Shown: in pieces, positions 1-8,413 of the stretch
Layout: every line of letters starts with the position of its first letter
How positions within the stretch are numbered: position 1 is the first letter of the stretch
Source of the DNA: an uncultured Roseateles sp.
Lineage (GTDB): Bacteria > Pseudomonadota > Gammaproteobacteria > Burkholderiales > Burkholderiaceae_C
Assembly (NCBI RefSeq): GCF_945956965.1
Contig: NZ_CAMFJS010000028.1
Coordinates: 1 to 63,107 of the forward strand
Length of the DNA stretch: 63,107 nucleotides
Direction: 5' to 3'
Notes under the pieces: model-generated
Database searches by the model: none
What the model saw: only the letters and a program-made list of their open reading frames with translations
What the model was told of the DNA's origin: nothing
Position numbers and translations under genes: made by a program

Positions 1-48
<48 letters not shown>

Positions 49-56
49 AAAAATGG

Positions 57-90
57 AAGCCTGGTAAGTCATCGACTTACCAGGCTTTTT
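57..90 (+). terminator. Intrinsic terminator after tRNA-Met
   Basis: A perfect 14-bp stem (57-70 with 74-87) with a three-base loop ATC is followed by a run of T to position 90. It sits 9 bases after the tRNA CCA end, as expected for a Rho-independent terminator of the tRNA transcript. The rest of the stretch up to the response regulator (91-286) shows nothing I can identify. Confidence 0.85.
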
Positions 91-286
91 CATTATCAAA
101 GCCCCCGCAAGGCGGCATGGGGTCACTGAAGCGCCATCTCGCAGCCTATCCTGCGCCGCGCAAACCACGCCCCCAACTCAGCGCCGGCGCGGGTCACTCC
201 TCGATCTTCAGCGATTACTGTGAATCACACGCTCTGCACATGAGCACCACATGAGAGCCGCGCCGCCCATTCGGCCAACATCGCAG

Positions 287-302
287 ATGACAAATTCGTC
301 AT
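287..302. promoter_or_regulatory. CusR/CopR-like operator before the response regulator
   Basis: The 16 bases atgacaaattcgtcat match the known CusR/CopR/PcoR box (ATGACAA-N2-TTGTCAT) at 13 of 14 defined positions. The centre lies about 42 bases before the chosen start of the response regulator at 337. An AACAAT hexamer at about 325-330 could be the -10, which would place transcription start almost on the ATG. A sister box lies at 2864-2879. Inference: autoregulation by the adjacent two-component system. Confidence 0.65.
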
Positions 303-336
303 GTTCGGCTCGCGCTTGCGCCGCAACAATAGCGCG

Positions 337-1023
337 ATGAAATTGTTGGTGATTGAAGATGAGAGCAAGCTGGCTGAGTACCTGCGTAAAGGCTTGAGCG
401 AGGAAGGCTACGTCGTCGATGTGGCCCACAACGGCATTGACGGCTTGCATCTCGCCAGCACCGGCGACTACGAGCTGCTGGTTTTGGATGGCATGTTGCC
501 CGGGATTGACGGCTTGGCCGTGCTCACTGCCTTGCGGCAGAGCAAGCAAACGCCGGTGCTGATGTTGACGGCACGGGTGCAGGTGGAGGACCGCGTCAAG
601 GGCTTGCAGAGCGGCGCGGATGACTATCTCCTCAAGCCCTTCGCTTTCTCCGAATTGGTGGCCCGCATCCAGGTGCTGCTGCGGCGAGCCCATCCGGCAC
701 GCACAGAGGCAGAGCCTATCCAGCTCAGGCTGGGCGAGTTGGAGCTTGACCTGATCCGGCGCAAGGCCACGCGGGCCGGGCAGCGACTCGATCTGACCGT
801 GAAGGAGTTCAATCTGCTCAGCCTGATGCTGCGCCGCCAAGGCGAAGTCATCTCGCGCACCGAACTGGCCGAGCAGGTGTGGGACATGCACTTCGACAGC
901 GAGACCAATGTCGTTGAAGTGGCCGTGCGCCGGCTCCGAAGCAAACTGGACCAGCCGTTTGAGCGCCCGCTGCTGCACACCGTACGCGGCATGGGTTATG
1001 TGCTGGAGGTGCGGGAGACATGA
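337..1023 (+). CDS. OmpR/PhoB-family response regulator, heavy-metal type (CusR/CopR/CzcR-like)
   Basis: A DNA-binding response regulator of 228 residues. The receiver domain (about 1-115) carries the acidic pocket E7-D8, the phospho-acceptor D51 in LVLDGMLPG, a T/A switch around T78-A79, and K100 in LLKPF. The C-terminal winged helix (about 130-225) ends in VRGMGYVLE, typical of OmpR proteins. I chose the ATG at 337 (MKLLVIEDE) rather than the in-frame ATG at 301: the protein normally begins there, and the 301 ATG is overlapped by the operator at 287-302. The stop overlaps the kinase start by 4 bases (ATGA), so the pair is translationally coupled. The nearby CzcE-like gene and the paired boxes point to copper or another heavy metal as the signal. 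The metal itself is inferred. Confidence 0.92.
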   Translation: MKLLVIEDESKLAEYLRKGLSEEGYVVDVAHNGIDGLHLASTGDYELLVLDGMLPGIDGLAVLTALRQSKQTPVLMLTARVQVEDRVKGLQSGADDYLLKPFAFSELVARIQVLLRRAHPARTEAEPIQLRLGELELDLIRRKATRAGQRLDLTVKEFNLLSLMLRRQGEVISRTELAEQVWDMHFDSETNVVEVAVRRLRSKLDQPFERPLLHTVRGMGYVLEVRET

Positions 1024-2357
1024 GGGCCGGACTTGCCGCCCCGGCTTTGCGCCAGCGCCTGTCGCGCTGGCTTGCCCTGCAAACGCTGATTGGGCTGGGC
1101 TTGGTTTGCGCCGCGGTCTACGTCGTCACAGCCTGCACCCTCAGCCATCGGCAGAACGAGACCCTGGATCAAAAGGCCGCCATGGTCCAGCACTTGCTCC
1201 GCGAGGCCCGCGAACAGCTCGATGAAGCCGGCTTGCAGCACCAGCTCAGCGACTTTTTGGCCGGGCATGAGGAATTGACGCTCACGCTGCAAGCCCCAGA
1301 CGGACAAACACTGTTCGCCTCTTCACCACCACGACTATTGACCGGCACAGTCAAACAGCGCCAGTTCGATGTGCTGGCGCCATCCATGGCCAGCACACCT
1401 CTTCGTGCGGTGCTGAGCCTGGGCACGCAGGCGGACGAAGCCTTGTTGCGGCAGCTGGCCTTGACGCTGGCCGCGGCGGCCATCATCGGCGCAGCGGCCG
1501 TTTCCCTGGGTTGCTATTACTTGGTGAGCCTGGGCCTGGCGCCTTTGCGGCAGTTGGTCGATCAGACCCGGCAGCTCTCAGCCAGCCAGCTCGACAAGCG
1601 CCTCGACGGCTCTGCGCAGCCACGCGAGTTGCAAGCGCTGATTGAGCAGTTCAACGCGCTGCTGGCGCGGCTTGATCAGGCCTATCACCAGATGGAAGGC
1701 TTCAACGCGGACGTCGCGCATGAGCTCAACAGCCCTTTGGCTACGCTCATCAGCAGCTGCGAATTGGCACTTCGAAAGACCCGCAATGCCGATGAATTGC
1801 GCGAGGTGCTGGCCTCCAATCTTGACGACTTGCAGCGCATTGCCGGCATCGTTAAAGACATGCTCTTCCTGTCCCAGGCCGATCGAGGCGCCAGCGCTCG
1901 ACGCACGCCGGTTGACAGCCTGTCGGCCCTCGCCGGCGATGTGGTCGAGTTTCATGAGCCTGCGATGCAAGAGGCATCGCTCATCGCCGAAGTCATCGGC
2001 GACGCCTCCGGCTCGTTCGACGCCGGCCTGCTGCGCCGCGCACTGTCCAATCTGCTGGGCAACGCCACCCGCTATGCCACGCCCGGCAGCGCCGTGCGGA
2101 TAGAGATTGAACCAAGTGGCGCGGACCAAGCCATCAAGATCACGGTCATCAACCAGGGCGCGGGCATTGCCGCAGCCCATCTGCCGCGGCTCTTCGACCG
2201 CTTCTACCGCGCCGATCCCGCGCGCACCCAAGCCGATTTGAACCACGGCCTGGGCTTGTCCATCGTTGCGGCCATTGCGCGCATGCACGGCGGCGAGCCC
2301 TTTGCTGATTCAAAGAACGGCATGACACGCATCGGCATTTCACTGCCGGCGAAATAA
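1020..2357 (+). CDS. Sensor histidine kinase, heavy-metal sensor type
   Basis: An inner-membrane sensor kinase of 445 residues that should phosphorylate the upstream regulator. It has a first transmembrane helix (about 17-40), a short periplasmic sensor region of about 100 residues, and a second helix (about 145-172). A HAMP linker follows, then a HisKA domain with the phospho-accepting H234 in VAHELNSP. The HATPase domain has an N-box around 344-350 (NLLGNATRYA) and a G2 box GLGLSIVAA. The G1 box reads NQGAGI instead of DxGxGI, a variation I recall as common in metal-sensor kinases. Its start overlaps the regulator stop by 4 bases. After its stop only about 50 bases separate it from the convergent CzcE-like gene. 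The sensed metal cannot be read from the sequence. Confidence 0.92.
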   Translation: MRAGLAAPALRQRLSRWLALQTLIGLGLVCAAVYVVTACTLSHRQNETLDQKAAMVQHLLREAREQLDEAGLQHQLSDFLAGHEELTLTLQAPDGQTLFASSPPRLLTGTVKQRQFDVLAPSMASTPLRAVLSLGTQADEALLRQLALTLAAAAIIGAAAVSLGCYYLVSLGLAPLRQLVDQTRQLSASQLDKRLDGSAQPRELQALIEQFNALLARLDQAYHQMEGFNADVAHELNSPLATLISSCELALRKTRNADELREVLASNLDDLQRIAGIVKDMLFLSQADRGASARRTPVDSLSALAGDVVEFHEPAMQEASLIAEVIGDASGSFDAGLLRRALSNLLGNATRYATPGSAVRIEIEPSGADQAIKITVINQGAGIAAAHLPRLFDRFYRADPARTQADLNHGLGLSIVAAIARMHGGEPFADSKNGMTRIGISLPAK

Positions 2358-2407
2358 GCGCGCCCACTGATCACGCAAGCGCGCTAGCCGCCTAGCAGCC
2401 TTCGGCC

Positions 2408-2755
2408 TTAGTTGCGCTCCCCCTCATTGCGCTCGACATAGACCTTGATGCCAGCGCCAGCAAAGCCCGCAGGCGCGATGGCCGCCAAGTCAACAGCCGC
2501 ATGGCCGACGCTGTCGAACTTCCAGGTGAAGGTCTTGTCGCCATTGCGGAAGCTCACCACCTCACCGCATTTCAGATTGATCTGTTGCGCGACCTTCGTG
2601 ACATCGATGACTTTGCTTGCCGCAGTCGCCTGTGCTGGCACGCCGTAAACCGAGTTGCCATTGAGCAAGGTGGGGCTCGTCGCGGCCAAGGAGGCTTGAG
2701 CCGACAAGGCAATGCCGGCGAAAAGAACAGCGGCTTTCAAGGTCTGGAACTTCAT
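2408..2755 (-). CDS. CzcE-family periplasmic metal-binding protein
   Basis: A small exported protein of 115 residues. It starts with a clear signal peptide (MKFQTLKAAVLFAGIALSAQ, with cleavage probable at about residue 25 after ASLAA). The mature part contains INLKCGEVVSFRNGDKTF and a beta-rich body resembling CzcE, the Cu(II)-binding periplasmic protein of Cupriavidus metallidurans. The start at 2755 is backed by a good AGGAG ribosome site. An upstream in-frame start at 2800 would precede the signal peptide and is rejected. It converges on the two-component operon, and a CusR/CopR-like box sits about 110 bases upstream of its start. It probably serves as an inducible metal buffer or sensor. 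No efflux pump accompanies it in this window. The family call is fairly confident; the ligand is inferred. Confidence 0.82.
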   Translation of the reverse strand: MKFQTLKAAVLFAGIALSAQASLAATSPTLLNGNSVYGVPAQATAASKVIDVTKVAQQINLKCGEVVSFRNGDKTFTWKFDSVGHAAVDLAAIAPAGFAGAGIKVYVERNEGERN

Positions 2756-2863
2756 ACAAATCTCTCCTGTTGCAAGACGCGGCTTGAGCCAAATGCGCAA
2801 GCGCTTTTGATGCGTCCCAGGAGTACTTTAGGAAGCGGGCCTCGACAGAATGCCGTCAGCGGG

Positions 2864-2879
2864 ATGACTGTCTTGTCAT
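2864..2879. promoter_or_regulatory. CusR/CopR-like operator upstream of the CzcE-like gene
   Basis: The 16 bases atgactgtcttgtcat match ATGACAA-N2-TTGTCAT at 12 of 14 defined positions. They sit in a larger inverted repeat GGATGAC-N6-GTCATCC (2862-2881). The site is about 110 bases upstream of the CzcE-like start on the minus strand and mirrors the box at 287-302. The remainder of 2756-3060 shows no gene or other clear signal. Confidence 0.6.
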
Positions 2880-3074
2880 CCGCATCCGACCAAAACATGC
2901 GCCTATGCAAGCCCTGGAGCGACTGGCGCGGCACAGCGGTCAAGTCCGGCTCAAGCGACACGCATCGACAGTGCGCCCCATTGAGCGGAGCTGCGCCGCA
3001 GAAACAAGTCATGCTCCGGACCACCATGCGCAGCTGCCCCACCTCAGACATCAAGTCGGAAAAATTTAATTAAA

Positions 3075-3089
3075 TGCAAATCATTCTCA
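3075..3089. promoter_or_regulatory. Fur-box-like operator before the DUF2325 gene
   Basis: The 15-mer tgcaaatcattctca fits the 7-1-7 Fur core TGATAAT-N-ATTATCA at 11 of 14 defined positions. Its reverse complement extends to AAATGAGAATGATTTGCAT, a classic Fur-site look. It lies in an AT-rich island about 55 bases before the start of the next gene, where a promoter would be expected. Iron-responsive repression is inferred. Confidence 0.6.
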
Positions 3090-3143
3090 TTTATGATTGA
3101 TACATTGGAAGCCTGAGCTCGTATCCAGGGAGTAAGCAAGATC

Positions 3144-4505
3144 ATGTGTGAGCACAAAGCCAGCGGACTCAATCAACAACCGGACCCGGGGCCCCTGAGC
3201 CATCTGACGCCCACCGCTGCCGCTATTGGCCGCAGCGCCCTCTCCCGCGAAGTCCTAACGCCCGCCGCGACCACGGTTTGCAGCGTAGGCGCCCATCGAG
3301 AGGGCGGCTCAAGGCGACGACGCTTGTGGGACCTGCCCACCCAAGCCCTATGCCCGGTGATTGGCGTTTGCCTGCCCATGCCAGTGCTGCGCCGCCGGGT
3401 GGACAAGCTGCTGGGCGGCGATACGCGCTTGAATGACTACGAGTTGCACTGCGGCGCCATCAATGCCTGCGATGGCCGCTCCCCTATCGCCGAGTTGCTG
3501 CAAGCCGAGTTGGAACAGCGCTTTGTGCGCAGCATTCGGGCGGCGGCCGTGCACAAGAGCACCCAGGCATTGAGCCTGGCATGGCAGCAGGCCTGTGAAG
3601 GCCAAGAAGTGGCAGGCGCTTTGTGGGCGACGCTGACCCATGCCCGCTGTGATGCCGGCCTGCAAGAGCAGGTGCTGCGCGATATTCACATGCTGCAGCA
3701 CCAAGTCGGCAGCGCCAATCGCGCCGATCTGCAGCGCTTGGAAGCGCTGGAGGCGGAGAACCAAATCCTGGGTCGCGAACTGGCCAGAGCACAGGCCCGC
3801 AGCAGCAAGTTGCTGGAAGAGCGCGCCACGGTGAACGCCCAACAAGCCGCCGAGCTGATGCGCTTGCGTGCGGAGTTAGTGGGCAGCGCGACTTTGCTCG
3901 CCAGCCTGCGGGAAGAGCTGGCGCAGCTGGAAGCTGCCGTGCCGGGTCTGCGCCAGCGCCAGGCCCAGGCCGAGCAGATTCAGCATCAATTCAGCCGCAT
4001 CCAGGACCTGGAACGCGCCCTGCTGGCCAGCCAGCAACAGCTGGAACGCGAACGCCGCCGCGCCGAACAGGCCAGAGCCGAGCAAGCCACGCCTGACACG
4101 CCGCTGCCCCCGCCAGCATGCCCAGCCAGCAATAGCGCATCAGCCGAAGCGGGCGGATGCACGCCGTCACTGAGCGAGCGGGCCATCCTCTGCGTGGGTG
4201 GCCGGCGCGGCGTGATTCCCATCTATCGCCAGCTGGTCGAACGCAGCGGCGGGCGCTTTTTGCATCACGATGGCGGCGAAGAAGACGCCTGCGCCAAGCT
4301 AGACGCCAGTCTGGCCGCCGCCGACCTGGTGATCTGCCAGACCGGCTGCATCAGCCACGACGCCTACTGGCGTGTCAAAGACCATTGCAAGCGCCACGGC
4401 AAGCAATGCGTCTTTGTCGAAAAACCCAGCACCAGCAGCTTGGCCAAGGCACTTGCAAGCCTGGCACCAGTGGTGACGCCAGAGCAGGCGGCCACGCCCG
4501 ACTGA
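3144..4505 (+). CDS. DUF2325 domain protein with coiled coil
   Basis: A cytoplasmic protein of 453 residues and unknown function. The first 100 residues are polar and end in a conserved-looking block (LWDLPTQALCPVIGVCLPMP). Residues about 195-310 form a heptad-like coiled coil rich in Ala, Gln, Glu and Arg. Residues about 345-445 are a DUF2325 domain: a Rossmann-like fold starting ILCVGGRRGVIPIY and containing HHDGGEED, VICQTGCISHDAYW and KRHGKQCVFVEKPSTSS. The ATG at 3144 is preceded by AGGGAG about 10 bases upstream. The Fur-like box ahead of it suggests expression under iron limitation. The gene stands alone, with a convergent metal-response locus behind it and an unrelated exported protein after it. 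The biochemical role of DUF2325 is not known to me. Confidence 0.85.
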   Translation: MCEHKASGLNQQPDPGPLSHLTPTAAAIGRSALSREVLTPAATTVCSVGAHREGGSRRRRLWDLPTQALCPVIGVCLPMPVLRRRVDKLLGGDTRLNDYELHCGAINACDGRSPIAELLQAELEQRFVRSIRAAAVHKSTQALSLAWQQACEGQEVAGALWATLTHARCDAGLQEQVLRDIHMLQHQVGSANRADLQRLEALEAENQILGRELARAQARSSKLLEERATVNAQQAAELMRLRAELVGSATLLASLREELAQLEAAVPGLRQRQAQAEQIQHQFSRIQDLERALLASQQQLERERRRAEQARAEQATPDTPLPPPACPASNSASAEAGGCTPSLSERAILCVGGRRGVIPIYRQLVERSGGRFLHHDGGEEDACAKLDASLAAADLVICQTGCISHDAYWRVKDHCKRHGKQCVFVEKPSTSSLAKALASLAPVVTPEQAATPD

Positions 4506-4545
4506 TTGCACACCGCCAGCGGCAGCGCCGGCTGGCCACCGGAAC

Positions 4546-4580
4546 GCCAACGGGGCGGCATTTGCCCCCCCCCCGTTGGC
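4546..4580. other. Hairpin with a C10 homopolymer between genes
   Basis: GCCAACGGGG (4546-4555) can pair with CCCCGTTGGC (4571-4580), with a loop that includes most of a run of ten C (4565-4574). No T-run follows on either strand, so a Rho-independent terminator is not well supported. It sits about 40 bases after the DUF2325 stop. Confidence 0.35.
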
Positions 4581-4712
4581 TGCGCCTGCCGCGCGTGCGA
4601 CGCGGATGCTGAGCATTGATGCACAGCTCAGCCTTGAAGGCTAAGGCCCGGGCGCCGGGGGTAAATTACAATGGTGGGTTCATCCCCTCAACGCAGCCCC
4701 TGGACAAATACC

Positions 4713-5099
4713 ATGAACCGCTGTGCCATTGCCGCCCTGTTCGCGGCCGCCGCTGTGAGCCTGTCATCGGCCCACGCGCAAACTCACCGCCCCTTCACGC
4801 CGCAAACCCTGCGCGGTGAACTGGTGGTGCAACAAAGCCCTGACGTCACCTTGAACGGCAAGCCGGCGCGCCTGGCCCCCGGCGCGCGCCTGCGCAGCGA
4901 CACCCATATGCTCCTGCCGCCCGGCAGCGTCGCCGGCCAGAAATTGACGGTGCACTACACCCAAGACATTAACGGCTTGTTGATGGATGTCTGGGTGCTG
5001 AACGCAGCCGAGTTGGCCAACAAGACCTGGCCACGCACAGCGCAAGAAGCGGCCACCTGGGCGTTTGAGCCCGCCACCCAGACCTGGCTCAAACGCTGA
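4713..5099 (+). CDS. Small exported protein of unknown function
   Basis: A protein of 128 residues with a clear Sec signal peptide (MNRCAIAALFAAAAVSLSSA, cleavage likely after AHA before QTHRPF). The mature part is a compact beta-rich domain containing LRGELVVQQSPDVTLNGKPARLAPGAR and a Trp-containing C-terminus. I chose the ATG at 4713 because it opens the signal peptide; a start at 4671 would add a non-hydrophobic leader. The protein is presumably periplasmic. It lies 115 bases before miaB on the same strand. I do not recognise a named family. Confidence 0.8.
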   Translation: MNRCAIAALFAAAAVSLSSAHAQTHRPFTPQTLRGELVVQQSPDVTLNGKPARLAPGARLRSDTHMLLPPGSVAGQKLTVHYTQDINGLLMDVWVLNAAELANKTWPRTAQEAATWAFEPATQTWLKR

Positions 5100-5213
5100 G
5101 CCACTGATCCCCTGCAAGGCGTGGTCACAGCGGCCACGTCAGCATGCGCGCCCGAGCGCTTCCCCACAGCGCCCGCCAATCAGGCGCCCCCAAGCATTAC
5201 ACCCGAGCCCCCC

Positions 5214-6578
5214 ATGAGCACCACCACCCCTCCGAGCAAAAAAGTCTTCATCAAAACCTTCGGCTGCCAGATGAACGAGTACGACTCGGGCAAGATGGCC
5301 GACGTCCTGGGCGCCGCTCAAGGCTATGAAAAGACCGACGATGTTGAGCAAGCCGACCTGATTCTGTTCAACACCTGCTCGGTGCGCGAAAAAGCGCAGG
5401 AGAAAGTGTTCAGCGACCTGGGCCGCGTCAAGCACCTCAAAGAAAAAGGCGTGTTGATCGGCGTGGGCGGCTGCGTGGCCAGCCAAGAAGGTGCGGCCAT
5501 CATTGAGCGCGCGCCCTATGTGGACCTCGTCTTCGGCCCGCAAACTCTGCACCGCCTGCCCGCCATGATTGCCGCCCGCAGCGACCAGCGCCGGCCCCAA
5601 GTCGACATCACCTTCCCCGAGATCGAGAAGTTCGACCATCTGCCGCCCGCCAAGGTCGAAGGCGCCTCGGCCTTTGTGTCCATCATGGAAGGCTGCTCCA
5701 AGTACTGCAGCTACTGCGTCGTGCCCTACACGCGCGGCGAAGAAGTGTCGCGCCCCTTTGACGATGTGCTGACCGAGATCGCCGGCCTGGCCGACCAGGG
5801 CGTGATGGAGATCAACCTGCTGGGCCAGAACGTCAACGCCTATCGCGGCAAGATGGGCGGCACGAACGAATACGCGGATCTGGCCCTTCTGCTGGAATAC
5901 GCAGCCGAAATTCCCGGCATTCAGCGCCTGCGCTTCACCACCAGCCACCCGAATGAATTCAGCCAACGCCTGATCGACGCCTACGCCAAGATCCCCGCGC
6001 TGGTGAACCATTTGCATCTGCCGGTTCAGCATGGCAGCGACCGCCTCTTGATGGCCATGAAGCGCGGCTACACCGCGCTGGAGTTCAAGAGCACGATTCG
6101 CAAGCTGCGCGCCATCCGCCCCGACATCCGCATCGCCAGCGACTTCATCGTCGGCTTCCCCGGCGAGACGGACGAGGATCACGCCAAGCTGATGAAGCTG
6201 GTGGACGATATCGGCTTCGACGCCTCCTTCAGCTTCATCTTCAGCCCACGCCCCGGCACACCGGCCGCCGCGCTGGAGGATCTGACGCCGTATGAAGTCA
6301 AGGTCAAACGCCTGCAGGAATTGCAAGCCGTGATCGAGGCCAACACCCTGGCCATCAGCCAGACCATGGTCGGCCAGACCCAGCGCATCCTCGTCACCGG
6401 CAATGCCCGCAAGGACGCGTCCGAGCTGATGGGCCGCACCGAGTGCAACCGCATCGTCAACTTCAAGGGCAATGCGCGCCTGATGAATCAGCTGGTGGAC
6501 GTCAAGATCACCCAGGCCTTCGCGCACTCATTGCGCGCCGAAGTCTTGATCGCGGACGAGCAAACCGCCCTGGCCTAA
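5214..6578 (+). CDS. miaB: tRNA-2-methylthio-N6-dimethylallyladenosine synthase MiaB
   Basis: A radical-SAM methylthiotransferase that converts i6A37 to ms2i6A37 in tRNAs reading UNN codons. Over 454 residues it shows the N-terminal UPF0004 domain with three cluster cysteines (C18 in [12 protein letters not shown]55 in FNTCSVRE, C87 in GGCVAS). The radical-SAM motif CSKYCSYC (C161, C165, C168) follows, and a C-terminal TRAM domain (about 385-450). The start at 5214 ([19 protein letters not shown]) is chosen because family members begin shortly before the first cysteine motif; the longer reading from 5121 is not conserved in style. It converges on a small membrane-protein gene. All catalytic cysteines are intact. 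Confidence 0.97.
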   Translation: MSTTTPPSKKVFIKTFGCQMNEYDSGKMADVLGAAQGYEKTDDVEQADLILFNTCSVREKAQEKVFSDLGRVKHLKEKGVLIGVGGCVASQEGAAIIERAPYVDLVFGPQTLHRLPAMIAARSDQRRPQVDITFPEIEKFDHLPPAKVEGASAFVSIMEGCSKYCSYCVVPYTRGEEVSRPFDDVLTEIAGLADQGVMEINLLGQNVNAYRGKMGGTNEYADLALLLEYAAEIPGIQRLRFTTSHPNEFSQRLIDAYAKIPALVNHLHLPVQHGSDRLLMAMKRGYTALEFKSTIRKLRAIRPDIRIASDFIVGFPGETDEDHAKLMKLVDDIGFDASFSFIFSPRPGTPAAALEDLTPYEVKVKRLQELQAVIEANTLAISQTMVGQTQRILVTGNARKDASELMGRTECNRIVNFKGNARLMNQLVDVKITQAFAHSLRAEVLIADEQTALA

Positions 6579-6591
6579 GCCTGCCGAAAAG

Positions 6592-6867
6592 CTACTTGGG
6601 CCTGAACGCCAGCCACCACTGCGGCAGGCAAACACCCAGCAGCAGCAAGCCATAGCCCAACATCTTGCCGTCGCGGCCCAGCAGGGCCAGGGCAGCCAAG
6701 ATGGCCAGGCTGCCGCCCACACCACCCCAGGTGGCCAAGCGGCGCCAAGCCAGGGCTTTGAGTTCACGCCGCCACAGCAGCTTGGCGAATAAGGCCAGCA
6801 AGCCGGCCACAACCCAGGCCGGGGCAAAGAGATTGCAGAGGTGCCAGAAGGCGTCGATGGGGCTCAA
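6592..6867 (-). CDS. Small hydrophobic membrane protein
   Basis: A protein of 91 residues with three probable transmembrane helices (about 12-30, 45-65 and 69-85), charged loops (WRRELKALAWRR) and a basic C-terminus ending FRPK. It is convergent with miaB, with only 13 bases between the stops. It is divergent from hemA across a 136-base spacer that contains an 18-bp palindrome. I do not recognise a characterised family; it reads as a genuine conserved-style inner-membrane protein. Confidence 0.7.
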   Translation of the reverse strand: MSPIDAFWHLCNLFAPAWVVAGLLALFAKLLWRRELKALAWRRLATWGGVGGSLAILAALALLGRDGKMLGYGLLLLGVCLPQWWLAFRPK

Positions 6868-6910
6868 GTGGGCGGCTTTGGGGCTTGGGGTGAAGGGAAA
6901 TCCGGCGCAG

Positions 6911-6928
6911 TCTTGAGCTAGCTCAAGA
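6911..6928. promoter_or_regulatory. 18-bp perfect palindrome upstream of hemA
   Basis: TCTTGAGCTAGCTCAAGA is its own reverse complement. It contains TTGA-N6-TCAA, the outer half-sites recognised by CRP/FNR-family regulators, although the canonical FNR form is TTGAT-N4-ATCAA. It is centred about 84 bases before the hemA start and 53 bases before the start of the divergent membrane protein, so it could serve either gene. Regulation of hemA by an FNR/ANR-type protein is known in other proteobacteria; here it is inferred. Confidence 0.5.
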
Positions 6929-6991
6929 CAAATGTGTGCACAAAAGGGGCTCTGGCCCGGCTTGGGCGGCTGGTCTGATCGTTGTCAATTT

Positions 6992-6997
6992 TATAAT
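6992..6997 (+). promoter_or_regulatory. -10 element of hemA, implying a leaderless transcript
   Basis: A perfect TATAAT ends 6 bases before the hemA ATG at 7004. There is no convincing -35 at the usual spacing and no Shine-Dalgarno sequence between them (bases read cccgcc). If this hexamer is used, transcription would begin at or next to the start codon. Confidence 0.5.
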
Positions 6998-7003
6998 CCC
7001 GCC

Positions 7004-8320
7004 ATGTCAGTCTTCGCCCTCGGCTTGAACCACAACTCCGCGCCTCTGGATTTGCGCGGCCGTTTCGCGTTCTCGCTGGAGCAGTTGGCCCCCACTTTGC
7101 TCGGCTTCCGCCAGCAAATGTCGGCGGGCCGGCCGGCCGAAGCCACCATTTTGTCCACCTGCAATCGCACCGAGCTTTACGTGGCGGGCGAGCCCGGCAT
7201 GGTGCAACCCGCCGTGGATTGGTTGGCCGGCATCGGCGGTGTGGGTTCCAGCGCCTTGATGGATCACGCCTATGTGCTGGAAGGCAGCGCCGCAGCGCGC
7301 CATGCCTTCCGCGTGGCCAGCGGCCTGGATTCCATGGTGCTGGGCGAGCCGCAAATCCTCGGCCAGATGAAGCAGGCGGTGCGCGAGGCTGATCAAGCCG
7401 GCACCGTTGGCAGCACCTTGCATCAGCTGTTTCAGCGCAGCTTCTCGGTGGCCAAAGAAGTGCGCAGCTCCACCGAGATTGGCGCCCACTCCATCAGCAT
7501 GGCCGCCGCCTCGGTGCGCCTGGCCGCGCAATTGTTTGAAGACCTCAGCCAGATCAAGGTGCTGTTTGTCGGCGCCGGCGAAATGATCGAGCTGGTGGCG
7601 ACCCATTTCGCCGCCCGCAATCCCAAGGCCATGGCCGTGGCCAACCGCACCCTGGAGCGCGGCGAAAAGCTGGCTGGCCGCCTGGGGGCCGAGGCGATCC
7701 GCCTGGCCGACCTGCCGCAGCGCTTGCACGAGTTCGACGCCGTCATTTCTTGCACCGCCAGCAGCCTGCCCTTGATCGGCCTGGGCGCGGTGGAGCGGGC
7801 GCTCAAGGCGCGCAAACATCGGCCGATGTTCATGGTGGACCTGGCCGTGCCGCGTGACATCGAGCCCGAAGTCGCCAAACTGGACGACGTTTACCTCTAC
7901 ACCGTGGACGAGTTGGCCAGCCTGGTGCAAACCGCCGGCGAAAAGCGCCAGGCCGCTGTGCAGCAGGCGGAAGCCATCATCGAAACCGGCGTGCAAAGCT
8001 TTGTGCACTGGCTGGGCCAGCGCCACACGGTGCCGCTGATCCTGGCGCTCAATGCCCAGGCCGATGGCTGGCGTGAGCATGAGATTCAACGCGCCCGCAA
8101 GTTGCTGGCCAAGGGCGCGGATGTGGATGTGGTGCTGGAAGCGCTGTCGCGCGGCCTGACCCAGAAAATGCTGCACGGCACCCTGGCAGAGTTGCACGCC
8201 AGCGAAGGCGAGCAGCGCATGCAGCTGGCACAAACCGTCTCGCGCCTATTCCTGCGCGGCAGCAGCCGCAACCCGGCAAACGCCCTCAGCAGCGAAAGCG
8301 GCAATATCGGCGAACATTAG
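7004..8320 (+). CDS. hemA: Glutamyl-tRNA reductase
   Basis: First enzyme of C5 tetrapyrrole synthesis, reducing glutamyl-tRNA(Glu) to glutamate-1-semialdehyde with NADPH. It has 438 residues. The catalytic domain begins [20 protein letters not shown] and contains the nucleophile C53 in STCNRTELY. The NADPH-binding domain has [11 protein letters not shown] (about residue 187 onward), and the C-terminal dimerisation domain runs to the end. The start at 7004 matches the usual N-terminus; the reading from 6932 adds an unrelated leader. The start codon lacks a ribosome site and follows a TATAAT by 6 bases. Next comes prfA after 93 bases, a linkage common in proteobacteria. Confidence 0.97.
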   Translation: MSVFALGLNHNSAPLDLRGRFAFSLEQLAPTLLGFRQQMSAGRPAEATILSTCNRTELYVAGEPGMVQPAVDWLAGIGGVGSSALMDHAYVLEGSAAARHAFRVASGLDSMVLGEPQILGQMKQAVREADQAGTVGSTLHQLFQRSFSVAKEVRSSTEIGAHSISMAAASVRLAAQLFEDLSQIKVLFVGAGEMIELVATHFAARNPKAMAVANRTLERGEKLAGRLGAEAIRLADLPQRLHEFDAVISCTASSLPLIGLGAVERALKARKHRPMFMVDLAVPRDIEPEVAKLDDVYLYTVDELASLVQTAGEKRQAAVQQAEAIIETGVQSFVHWLGQRHTVPLILALNAQADGWREHEIQRARKLLAKGADVDVVLEALSRGLTQKMLHGTLAELHASEGEQRMQLAQTVSRLFLRGSSRNPANALSSESGNIGEH

Positions 8321-8413
8321 CGGCGGCGCTTCACCGCCCTGCCCGCCCGCCAACCTGCCCTTGCACAAGGCTTGGCGCATGCACTTGTCGCCCTGTTCCC
8401 GGAATTCGCCCCC

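Noticed and set aside
301-336. Upstream ATG for the response regulator
   Set aside because: It overlaps the CusR/CopR-like operator and adds 12 residues not found at the start of OmpR-type receivers.
5139-6527. 462-codon minus-strand open frame
   Set aside because: Antisense shadow of miaB with no recognisable domain.
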